A stretch of 64,000 nt of DNA from assembly GCF_900106535.1 (NCBI RefSeq), contig NZ_FNOH01000011.1:231269-295268 (forward strand). Reading direction: 5' to 3'. Below, in pieces: positions 1 to 13,259 of the stretch. Below the pieces are notes generated by a model. It did no database searches and was not told the origin of the DNA. It saw only the letters and a program-made list of their open reading frames with translations. Source of the stretch: Myxococcus xanthus (GTDB taxonomy: Bacteria > Myxococcota > Myxococcia > Myxococcales > Myxococcaceae). The translations under genes were made by a program, and so were the position numbers. How positions within the stretch are numbered: position 1 is the first letter of the stretch; every line of letters begins with the position of its first letter.

Positions 1-884
1 TAGGGCACGTGGCAGCACAGCCACGACGAGGTCCCTACGCACAGGTGGGGCTCGAAGTCTCCCACCGCGCCAGACCCCACGGCGGCGGCGAGGATGTCCG
101 GCGCGCCCGTCACCACCTGAACGTCCTCGCGCAGGCCCAGCTCGCTCGCGGCCTGCGCCTGGAGCGGCCCCAGCACCGTGGAGGCGGGGACCAGGTCCGG
201 GAGCTTCTCCCGCTCGAGCCCCGCCATCTTCAGCAGCCGGTCGTCATAGGCGATGCGGCCCAGCGCGCGGTTGTCCGTCACCCAGTGCAGGGTGATGGAG
301 TCATACGAGGCGGCGCAGCGGCCACTCAGCTTCAGGTTGAGCCAGTCCTTCGGCTCCAGGAACTTGTACGTCCGCCGGTACACGTCCGGGCGCTCGCGCC
401 GCAGGTAGAGGATGTGGCCCACCGGGTCCTTGCCCGACAGGCTGGGCACTCCGCCCGACAGGCGAATCCACGTCATCAGGCGGCGGACGTCGTAGCCCTC
501 CACGGAGAGGAAGCCGCCCACCGCGCGCTTCACGTCCGGCGCGCCGCGTGAGTCCATCCAGATGAGCGCGGGGCACACGGGCGTGCCGGACGCGTCCACC
601 GCGACGGTGCCGGACCACTGCGAGCTGCAGTTGACGCCGATGACGTCCTCCGCGCGCACGGCCCCAGAGGCCAGCAGGCGCCGCGTCGCCAGGACGATGG
701 CGCGCCACCACGCCTCCGGCTGCTGCTCGGCGCCCCCATCCGGGAGCAGGGCCAGCTCCAGCGGCTCCACGTCACCGCCCAGAATCCGTCCCCTCAGCGT
801 GACGGCCGCCACCTTGACGGCGGACGTCCCGAGGTCAATGGCCAGGATGGCCTGCTCACCTGCGTGGGACACACTTCCCTCCAT
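1..884 (-). CDS. FGGY-family carbohydrate kinase (xylulokinase-like), cut by the window edge
   Basis: ATP-dependent sugar kinase of the FGGY (actin/hexokinase-fold) family, expected to phosphorylate a pentose or polyol in the cytoplasm. The N-terminal phosphate-1 motif AILAIDLGTSAVKVAAV is at residues 12-28, followed by family-typical stretches: INCSSQW-like VNCSSQWSGTVAVD, WMDSRG, and a later DNRALGRIAYDD region. About 294 codons are visible and the C-terminal part lies beyond base 1. The ATG at 884 is the most upstream start before the phosphate motif; no strong ribosome site precedes it. Xylulokinase is the nearest named member, but the sugar cannot be told from this half of the protein. 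Confidence 0.85.
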   Translation of the reverse strand, partial: MEGSVSHAGEQAILAIDLGTSAVKVAAVTLRGRILGGDVEPLELALLPDGGAEQQPEAWWRAIVLATRRLLASGAVRAEDVIGVNCSSQWSGTVAVDASGTPVCPALIWMDSRGAPDVKRAVGGFLSVEGYDVRRLMTWIRLSGGVPSLSGKDPVGHILYLRRERPDVYRRTYKFLEPKDWLNLKLSGRCAASYDSITLHWVTDNRALGRIAYDDRLLKMAGLEREKLPDLVPASTVLGPLQAQAASELGLREDVQVVTGAPDILAAAVGSGAVGDFEPHLCVGTSSWLCCHVP

Positions 885-1119
885 GCCGGGCGTCAAGACA
901 GACCGGGCGGGCGATTGCCGCGGCGGCCGAGTCTAGGAAACGAATGCGTGCAGCCTGCCACCGACGCGTGAAAGTTCGTCGTTTTTCTGAAAGCTCGGAA
1001 GAAGTCCCCGCGCCCTCGTCCGCCCCCGGGGCGTGGTGGCGGACCGTTCCTCCCGTGGGTGGATTCCACGCGCCCCGCCCGTCCTACCTTTGCGCGAGGC
1101 CCAGAACAGGGGGACCACC

Positions 1120-1683
1120 ATGGCCGAAGTCCAGCAGCCCTTCCTCACGGATATCACCGAGATTCGCCGCCGAGCCCGGGAGCACCTGGAGGAAGGCGCC
1201 ATCACCGAAGACTACGAGGGCGACGTCAACGCCACCATCAAGCTGCTCAACGACGCACTGGCGACGGAAATCGTCTGCGTGCTGCGCTACACCTACCACT
1301 ACGTCGCCGCGGTGGGCATCCAGAGCGAGTCCGTGAAGGACGAGTTTGGAACGCACGCCCGCGAGGAGCAGCAGCACGCGCTTCGCATCGCCGAGCGCAT
1401 CAACCAGCTCGGTGGCAAGGCGGACTTCAACCCCGAAGGACTGCTGTCCCGCAGCGCCAGCCAATACGCCGAAGGGCAGAACCTGGTGGACATGATCAAG
1501 GAGAACCTCATCGCCGAGCGCATCGCCATCCAGACGTACCAGGAGATGGTGCGCTACTTCGCCAACCATGACCCGACGACGCGCCGGATGATGGAGGACA
1601 TCCTCGCCAAGGAGGAGGAGCACGCCAACGACATGCATGACCTGCTGGTGGCACACCAGGGCAAGCCGCCCCTGCGGAGCTGA
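1120..1683 (+). CDS. Bacterioferritin-like ferritin superfamily protein
   Basis: A 187-residue four-helix-bundle di-iron protein, probably for iron storage or detoxification in the cytoplasm. Helix 1 carries ALATEIVCVLRY (Glu ligand), helix 2 THAREEQQHALRIAERI (the ExxH ligand pair), and the second half repeats the pattern with NLIAERIAIQTYQEMV and ILAKEEEHANDM. This is the duplicated ExxH layout of bacterioferritins and DUF2202/Dps-like ferritins. The ATG at 1120 follows an AGGGGGACC ribosome site, so the longer in-frame extension upstream is unlikely to be translated. It stands alone, with its own 235-base upstream region after the divergent sugar kinase. Confidence 0.88.
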   Translation: MAEVQQPFLTDITEIRRRAREHLEEGAITEDYEGDVNATIKLLNDALATEIVCVLRYTYHYVAAVGIQSESVKDEFGTHAREEQQHALRIAERINQLGGKADFNPEGLLSRSASQYAEGQNLVDMIKENLIAERIAIQTYQEMVRYFANHDPTTRRMMEDILAKEEEHANDMHDLLVAHQGKPPLRS

Positions 1684-1746
1684 GCGCCGCCTGGCCGCCG
1701 CGCTCGCGCCTGGCTAAGGTGGCGGGCAACGCGTCCGGGGGGTGGC

Positions 1747-3249
1747 ATGCGCAGGCGCTTCACCGCTGTGAGCGAGCTGTGTCGGCGGCACCCGGTGGCC
1801 CTGGGCGCCGCCGCGACCTTCAGCCTCAGCCTGCTGCTGCGCTGGCTCTACCTGCAGGCGTCGCCTGACCGGACCTGGCCCTTCTCCATCTTCTTCTACG
1901 GCGACGCGCGCTTCTTCCACGCCTACGCCGCCGACCTCGCGCGGGGGCACACCGGGCCCGCAACCCTGCCCTACCACCCGCCCCTGTTCCCCTGGCTCCT
2001 GGGGCTGCTCTACCGCGTGCTGGGCCCGCCGCAGGGCAGCGCCTATCCGTACAAGCTCGCGCTGGCACTGCTGAACGCGGGCACGGTCGCCTTCACGGGG
2101 TGGTGGTGGCGCAAGGTGCTGGGCACCGGCTGGAGCCTGCTGGGCGCCGCCCTCTTCGCGTGCAGCTTCGGCTGGCTGGTGCTGTCCACCACGTACAGCA
2201 ACGAAGTGCTCTATGTCCTCTTCCTCTCGGCCACCTGCGCGCTGATGCTCCAGCACCGCGCGGGCCCCACGTGGATGGGCGCCGTGCTGCTGGGCGCCGT
2301 CATGGGCCTGGGCTCGCTCACCCGCGCCGAACACCTGTACCTCTGGCCCTTCCTCCTCGCCTGGGCCTGGCTCTACCGAGGCGGCATGCCCCCGCGGACA
2401 CTGGCCCTACGTTGGGGCGCGGCCCTGCTCGTCACCGCCGTCGTGCTGGCCCCCTGGGCAATCCACAACGCGCGCGTGCTGCGCGAACTCAACGCCCGGA
2501 CGCCGCACCTGGAGCCGCTGCCCGTGCTGGCCCCCGTCACCGTGTACGGCCCCATCAACTTCGCCATGGCCAACCACGCCACGGCCACCGGGGGCTTCAC
2601 GCCCGACAGCGTCAACCAGATGGGCCAGGAGGGCTTCCTGGACGTGGCCAACTCCGCCCAGCGCCACCTGTTGCTGCACGGGTACGCGGAGGGGCTCGCG
2701 TGGATGCGGGATTACCCGGCGGACGCGGCGCGTCTGTGGCTGGCCAAGCTGGACCGCTGGCTGGACGGCTTCCGGCTGGGTTTGGGGGCCTCCAACCTGC
2801 CCGCGGGACTGAACGGCGCCCGGGCCCCCGTGGACGTCTTCGTGCCGGAGAGCGCGTGGCTGAAGTGGCCGCTCACCCTGCTGCTGCTCGCGGGCGCCGC
2901 GCTGTCCTTGCGGCCCGCGTGGCGCGGCTTCGCGCTCTTCACCGCGGTGCTGCTGCACCGGGCCCTCATCACCGTCGCCTTCTTCGGCTACACGCGCGGC
3001 CTGCTCGCTGTCTTTCCCGCGCTCATCCCATTGCTGTTGCTTCCGCTCGTGGTGCTCGCCACACGCGCCTCCACACAGCGGTGGGCCACGCGGCTGCCCG
3101 CCGTCGCCGCCGCCGCGTTGCTCTTCTTCTGGGTGGAGGCCGGTGTGCTCGCGCTGACCGCGCCCCGGCGCTTCATGGCCAGCGGGAGCACCGACCGCGC
3201 CAGCGGCAAGCTCATCCAGGATGACTGGGTGCGCATCTGGCCGGACTGA
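1747..3249 (+). CDS. Polytopic glycosyltransferase, GT-C / family 39-like
   Basis: A 500-residue inner-membrane protein with about ten hydrophobic segments. Near the N-terminus an acidic loop, FFYGDARFFHAYAADLARG, is followed by YHPPLFPWLLGLLYRVLG. This combination (Asp in the first extracytoplasmic loop, then the H-P-P/LFP signature) is characteristic of ArnT/PMT-type GT-C enzymes, which move sugars from polyprenyl carriers. The C-terminal soluble part is short. It starts at an ATG 63 bases after the ferritin gene, preceded by a GGGGGGTGG purine run. The acceptor (lipid A, protein or polysaccharide) cannot be inferred from its neighbours. Confidence 0.78.
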   Translation: MRRRFTAVSELCRRHPVALGAAATFSLSLLLRWLYLQASPDRTWPFSIFFYGDARFFHAYAADLARGHTGPATLPYHPPLFPWLLGLLYRVLGPPQGSAYPYKLALALLNAGTVAFTGWWWRKVLGTGWSLLGAALFACSFGWLVLSTTYSNEVLYVLFLSATCALMLQHRAGPTWMGAVLLGAVMGLGSLTRAEHLYLWPFLLAWAWLYRGGMPPRTLALRWGAALLVTAVVLAPWAIHNARVLRELNARTPHLEPLPVLAPVTVYGPINFAMANHATATGGFTPDSVNQMGQEGFLDVANSAQRHLLLHGYAEGLAWMRDYPADAARLWLAKLDRWLDGFRLGLGASNLPAGLNGARAPVDVFVPESAWLKWPLTLLLLAGAALSLRPAWRGFALFTAVLLHRALITVAFFGYTRGLLAVFPALIPLLLLPLVVLATRASTQRWATRLPAVAAAALLFFWVEAGVLALTAPRRFMASGSTDRASGKLIQDDWVRIWPD

Positions 3250-3505
3250 AGGCGATTCGCGCCCTCGTGGAAAAACTACAACCCCGTGGGATGACAGCCC
3301 GGTTCGTGCGCGGCAGTTCGAATGCCAGGCACACCACCAGTGAACACTTCTAAGTCCCGTTATTCTTACAAAACTTTCTTCGGGAATAGCGAACGGAATC
3401 CCACGTATTCAGATTTAATTTCACACCCGGTATGGCCGTTGACGTGCTCCGTGCAGGAGCCACCGCGAGGGCATGTGCCTCCGCGGGTCCGCAGAGGAGA
3501 AACGC

Positions 3506-7078
<3,573 letters not shown>

Positions 7079-7119
7079 TGAACGAACCCCGTCACCCGGC
7101 GTGACGGCGGAATGAACGC

Positions 7120-7153
7120 GAAGGGCCTCCGGGTCGACGTCCGGAGGCCCTTC
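7120..7153. terminator. Bidirectional intrinsic-type terminator between convergent genes
   Basis: A perfect 13-bp stem (7120-7132 with 7141-7153) encloses an 8-base loop, between the stop of the metalloprotease gene and the stop of the convergent AI-2E transporter gene. The T-rich tail is short (TGCTTTC). Confidence 0.8.
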
Positions 7154-7164
7154 TGCTTTCGCGC

Positions 7165-8358
7165 TCAGTGCTCCGAGGGCGTGTCCGGCGGCGGTGGCTC
7201 TCGGCTCGGCGGCGCTGACGGACGTGGCCCTGCCATGGGGCCCGCGAAGAGCAACCCTTCCTCCACCGCGCCCCGGCCGGGCTCCCGCTTCGAGTCCTCC
7301 ATCCGATGGCTGCGCTGCCACGCTTCCTGGCGAAGCCCCAGCACTTCCTGCACCAGCACCTGCGCGGCCGCGGCCAGCGGCACCGCCAGGACGACGCCGG
7401 GCAGCCCCGCCAGCGCGCCGCCGCAGAGCACCACGATGGAGATGAGCAGCGGGTTCATCTTGATGGCCCGCCGCTGAATCATGGGGCCCAGCACGTTGGA
7501 CTCAATCTGCTGGTACACGATGAACACGACCACCGCGATGAGCGCATCCTTGAGGCCCACCGCGGCCAGGGTGATGACGCCCACCAGCACCGCGCTGATG
7601 ATGCTGCCCAGATAGGGAATGACGCCCATCATCATCACCATCAATCCCAGCGGCAGGAAGTACGGCACGCCCTGGATGAGCGCAATGGTGGCGGCGACCG
7701 TTCCGCCAATGGTCATCACCAGCAGGGTCCCCGCCAGGTAGTTGGCCACGGCCTTTCGCATCCGGGACATGAGCAACCGCACGCGTGGCCGGCGGCGTGG
7801 CGACACCCACTGGATGGTGCTCTCGTAGAGGTCTTCACCGAACAGCAGGCTGAACACCGTGAGGACCACCACGGTGATGCCGCCCGCCACCAGGCCCAGC
7901 GTCGACGACAGGACGTTGATGAGGCGGCCCGCGACGTCCGTCGGCTCGAAGCGGATGAGGTCCTCCGCCTGGACCTCTACGCCATAACGCGTGCTCAGCT
8001 CCTCCACCCAGCGGGACTGCGCGAGCCGCTCAAGCATGGCGGGCATCGACTGGACCAGGCCCTGGAGCTGGTGGATGAGCATGGGCACCAGCGAGCCCAC
8101 CAGGACGCCCATCATCCCCAGGAGCGCCAGCGCCACGATGGCCACACCCGCGCCGCGAGGAAGCCCCCACTGCGTCAGCCTTCGCACCAGGGGGCTCAGC
8201 GCGATGGAGAGCAGCAGCACGACGGCCAGCAGCGTGAGCACGGGGTACACCGCCCGGAGCGCGGCCCAGCACAGGATGAGCAGCAGGACCTGCGTTCCGA
8301 CAATCCAGACCGTCCGCGGCGGCACATAGACGGGGAGCTGCCGACGAGATGCCTTCAT
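7165..8358 (-). CDS. AI-2E family transporter (PF01594-type permease)
   Basis: A 397-residue inner-membrane protein. Two N-terminal hydrophobic segments (about residues 20-60) are followed by a third at about 70-90, an amphipathic region of about 100 residues, and then several closely spaced membrane helices around GVIPYLGSIISAVLVGV and LAGLPGVVLAVPLAAAAQVL. The order and the SNVLGPMIQ / NPLLISIVVL motifs match the AI-2E/TqsA/PerM family. Members export diverse small molecules or act as Na+/H+ antiporters, so the substrate is unknown. The C-terminal 45 residues are polar and proline-rich. It starts at the ATG at 8358. Confidence 0.9.
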   Translation of the reverse strand: MKASRRQLPVYVPPRTVWIVGTQVLLLILCWAALRAVYPVLTLLAVVLLLSIALSPLVRRLTQWGLPRGAGVAIVALALLGMMGVLVGSLVPMLIHQLQGLVQSMPAMLERLAQSRWVEELSTRYGVEVQAEDLIRFEPTDVAGRLINVLSSTLGLVAGGITVVVLTVFSLLFGEDLYESTIQWVSPRRRPRVRLLMSRMRKAVANYLAGTLLVMTIGGTVAATIALIQGVPYFLPLGLMVMMMGVIPYLGSIISAVLVGVITLAAVGLKDALIAVVVFIVYQQIESNVLGPMIQRRAIKMNPLLISIVVLCGGALAGLPGVVLAVPLAAAAQVLVQEVLGLRQEAWQRSHRMEDSKREPGRGAVEEGLLFAGPMAGPRPSAPPSREPPPPDTPSEH

Positions 8359-8662
8359 GCCTCACAAGGTAGGATGTGGTCGCACGGACGGTAGGCGGCC
8401 CGGAGCACACCACCGCGTCACCTGACAGGCGCTCCTGCAACTTCAGGCAGTTGGCGTAGCGCAGGCGCAGCAGGCAAGCAGGCGTGCGCCCACCGCCACG
8501 CCTGAGGCGCGAGCGAGCCTCAAGCCCTGAAGCAGGCAACGCATGCCATGGGGGCGAGCGTGCCCCACCCTTGAGTGCGAGCCGAAGGGGGCGCAACCTG
8601 CACGCGCCATGTCCGATAATCCCCAGACCCACCCGAGGACCGGGAGTGTGGAGGGTGACGCG
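8359..8662. other. Intergenic region without a recognised gene
   Basis: About 300 bases between the AI-2E gene (minus) and a small plus-strand gene. It contains dense CAGGC/GCAGG/GCGAGC-type short repeats around 8455-8580, and reading frames there do not resemble proteins. I see no RNA gene or IS end. Confidence 0.4.
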
Positions 8663-8992
8663 ATGTGGATTGAAGCCATCATCATGCCCCGGCAGAGCGC
8701 CACGCCGTACCGGCCCGCGCCGCGCAAGAAGCGTGGAGCCGATGCCATCCCGGCATCAGCCCCGGACCGCCGGCCCGCCTACCAGGCCGCGCTCGACGAA
8801 GGACGCCGCTTCTGGGATGCCGTGCTCGCGTTCCTGAAAGCCCACCACTTGATGGACGCGGTCCGGTGGATCAGCGAACCGGGAACGATTCCCCTCGTCA
8901 CGCTCCACTGCACCCGCATCGTCCTGGAGCGGCTCCGGCAAGCGCCCGAGTTCGAAGCGGGTCTGTCGATGAACCTCGAAGTCCCCGTGTGA
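8663..8992 (+). CDS. Small hypothetical protein, 109 residues
   Basis: No family recognised. The ATG at 8663 is preceded by GTGGAGGGTGACGCG, a good ribosome site, which favours it over upstream in-frame ATGs at 8543 and 8609. The N-terminal third is basic and proline-rich (RPAPRKKRG). The C-terminal part is a probable alpha-helical domain (QAALDEGRRFWDAVLAFLKAHHLMDAVRW) ending in a beta-like SMNLEVPV. No signal peptide or membrane segment is visible. It converges with the propeller gene at 9010. Confidence 0.55.
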   Translation: MWIEAIIMPRQSATPYRPAPRKKRGADAIPASAPDRRPAYQAALDEGRRFWDAVLAFLKAHHLMDAVRWISEPGTIPLVTLHCTRIVLERLRQAPEFEAGLSMNLEVPV

Positions 8993-9009
8993 CGGTTGGC
9001 CGTGCAGGC

Positions 9010-10667
9010 TCAAGGCACGGGGACGAAGCGGTAGAGCGCGCTCTCGATGTCGGACGTCACATAGAGGGTGCCCGACGCGCCCACTGCCACGCCCGTGGGG
9101 ATGTAGCCCGGAGGCAGTCCCTCGCTCTCAGGCAGACCGATGCGCAGGCCACTGGCGAGCACCGTCACCCGGCCCGTGGCCGCGTCGATGCGCACCAGCC
9201 GCTTGCGGCCCACCTCCGCGACAATCAACCCACCATCGGGATGCAGCGCGATGCCTTCGGGCGCCTTGAGGCCCGTGGCCACCGTGCGCCGCGCCCCATC
9301 CGACAGGCGCACGCGGGTCACCTTCCCCGAACGCACCTCCGTCACGTACACCCCAGGCTCCTTCGCCTTCGTGTCGGCCGCGAGTCCCACGGGCCCACCC
9401 AGCCCTTCCGCCAGCACCGTGGTGACAGCGGGCTCGGAGGTATCCACACGAACGAGCCGGCCCGTGGCGGCCTCGGCGACGAGCAGCGTGCCGTCCTCCA
9501 GCTCCACCACGCCCTGCGCGCCATTCGGGCTGGGGATGGTCCGCAGGAGCGCTCCCGTGCCGCGGTCCAACACCTGGAGGGTGCTGTGGCTGCCCAGATA
9601 GGCCGTGCTCAGCACGACATGCCGGGCAGTCACGCTCACGTTCATGGGGAAGTTCAACTGCGACGAGAGGACCCGCGTCGTCTGGGTCACCAAGCCCTCA
9701 CGCCCGCCCACCCGGCGCAGGGCGTACACATCCGCCACGTACAGCGTCTCCTCGGGGTCATCTGGCACAACGGCGATACCGGAGGGCACGGACAAGCGAG
9801 ATTCGACCAGGAGGCGAACGGAGCCATCCGCGGGATTCACCACGCGGATGTCGTTGTCGACCATGTTGGACACGTACACCTGGTCATCCGGACCCACGGC
9901 CAGATTGTCGAGCCCAGTGGGCAGCTTCGCGACGACCTCCTTGGCACCCGACGGCAGGCGGACCCGCACCAGTTCACCTGTCGCCGCGTCGACGACGTAG
10001 AGGTTCTCCCGGCGCGCGTCGAAGTTGACGGCGACCGGCACCGTGAAGCCTTCCGCCACCTTCTCGATGAGGCCCGTGTCCACGTCCACGCGGGCAATCT
10101 GCCCCTTGAGGATGAGCGGGCCATACAGCCGGTCATCGGGGCCGAACTCGAAGCCATTGAGATAACCGGGCGCGTCGATGACCTTCCGGGGCGGCTTGCG
10201 CCCGGTCGGGTCCACCTCCCACAGCGCATCGCCTCGCCCGAGTTGCGTCACGTAGAACCGGCCATCGCCGCGAAAGGCCAGCGAGTTGAGGCCCGGCAGG
10301 TTCCTGGCGATGACGCGCGTCTTCCCGTCCGGAGTGCGCCGCATCAACTGGCCGGAGAAGTAACCCGTCCAGTAGATGGAGCCGTCAGGCCCCAGCGCGA
10401 CGTCATCCGCGCCGCCCAGCGGAGGCCCCACGAGCGTGCTCACCGCGCCCGTACTCAGGTTGACGGCGTGGACCGACTGGCCCAGCAGGTTGCTGGCCAG
10501 CAGGTTTCCCTTTCCATCCACGGCGAGCCCGTGGACACCCTGGAAGTGGGAGCCGGCCACCACCGTCTCCTGACGGTAGGACTTGGGAGGGGTCGCCAGG
10601 GCCGGGGCCGCCATCAACAGCAGACCGGCGGCCAGGGACTTGGAGACGCATCGGAACATGGAGGCAC

Positions 10668-10671
<4 letters not shown>
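9010..10671 (-). CDS. Secreted NHL / SMP-30-type beta-propeller protein
   Basis: A 553-residue protein with a signal peptide ([16 protein letters not shown], residues 11-26) and more than ten propeller blades of the type [62 protein letters not shown]/gluconolactonase-like propellers serve as periplasmic lactonases, binding proteins or dehydrogenase-like scaffolds; no catalytic residues can be assigned here. The start codon at 10671 overlaps the stop codon of the monooxygenase gene (ATGA), so the two are translationally coupled. A second ATG four codons on (10659) is possible. The blade count is high enough for two propellers. Confidence 0.8.
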
Positions 10672-12482
<1,811 letters not shown>

Positions 12483-12529
12483 CCGCACATGTCCTTTCGA
12501 GTTGGAAGCCACGCACGACGTACACAGTC

Positions 12530-12572
12530 GTTTACTTACATAGACATAACTCAAGCGGAATTATAAGTAAAC
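12530..12572. promoter_or_regulatory. Probable TetR operator: 9-bp inverted repeat in the divergent promoter region
   Basis: GTTTACTTA (12530-12538) and its exact complement TAAGTAAAC (12564-12572) flank 25 bases in the only AT-rich part of the 94-base divergent region. TATAAG (12562-12567) with TAGACA (12541-12546) upstream looks like a promoter for the TetR gene, which would place transcription start almost on its ATG (12577). The arms therefore overlap the likely promoters of both genes. Confidence 0.6.
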
Positions 12573-12576
12573 CCAG

Positions 12577-13164
12577 ATGCCCTCGACCCGACCGCCCACT
12601 GCAAAGCCAGCCGTTCGGCAAAGAGACTCCGAACGCACACGCACCGCCCTGATGACCGCCGCGCGGGCCCTCTTCTCCACACAGGGCTTCGCCAACACGG
12701 GGGTGCGGGACATCGCGGCGCTGGCCGGAGTCAACTCCTCGCTCGTGGGCCGCTACTTCGGCTCCAAGCAGGGGCTGTACCGGGAGACGCTGGCGCAGGT
12801 GCTCGATATCGGCCCGTTGCTCCAGATAGACAGGCGCCAGTTTGGAGAGACGGTGGTGTCCCTCTTCCTGGGTGCACACGACGCCTCGGGGCCGTTGGCG
12901 ATGCTCATCCTGTCGGCGTCCGACCCCGAAGCCCATGCGACCAGCGTCGAACTGCTCCAGAAGCAGGTCATCGCCCCCCTGGCCCGCTGGCTGGGCGCTC
13001 CGGATGGCGAGGGGCGCGCGGCCCGGCTCAACATCCTCTGGAATGGCCTGCTCGTCAGCGGGCGGCTGCTGCCCATCCAACGGCTCTCAGAAGGGCTCGA
13101 CACGTCCACCCAGCGTTGGCTGGCGGCCGCAATCCAGTCAGTCATTGACGAAGGCGCGACCTGA
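12577..13164 (+). CDS. TetR-family transcriptional regulator
   Basis: A 195-residue repressor. The helix-turn-helix is in residues 24-64 (ALMTAARALFSTQGFANTGV then RDIAALAGVNSSLVGRYFGS), the standard TetR N-terminus; the C-terminal ligand domain has no close named relative that I recognise. The ATG at 12577 has no purine-rich ribosome site; it sits about ten bases after a TATAAG box, so the mRNA may be leaderless. It is divergent from the Baeyer-Villiger monooxygenase operon and probably represses both itself and that operon through the 12530-12572 inverted repeat. Confidence 0.9.
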   Translation: MPSTRPPTAKPAVRQRDSERTRTALMTAARALFSTQGFANTGVRDIAALAGVNSSLVGRYFGSKQGLYRETLAQVLDIGPLLQIDRRQFGETVVSLFLGAHDASGPLAMLILSASDPEAHATSVELLQKQVIAPLARWLGAPDGEGRAARLNILWNGLLVSGRLLPIQRLSEGLDTSTQRWLAAAIQSVIDEGAT

Positions 13165-13259
13165 GGACGCGGCGGTCCTGCCGTGGCAGCGGGAGCATGT
13201 CCGCCCCATCGACTACCGTCGCTGTCCTTCGAGCTTCGTTCCCTGCCCTGGAGTCGTTC

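Noticed and set aside
8455..8580. Possible repeat array or CRISPR because of many CAGGC/GCAGG words
   Set aside because: The short words are irregularly spaced with no constant repeat and spacer length.
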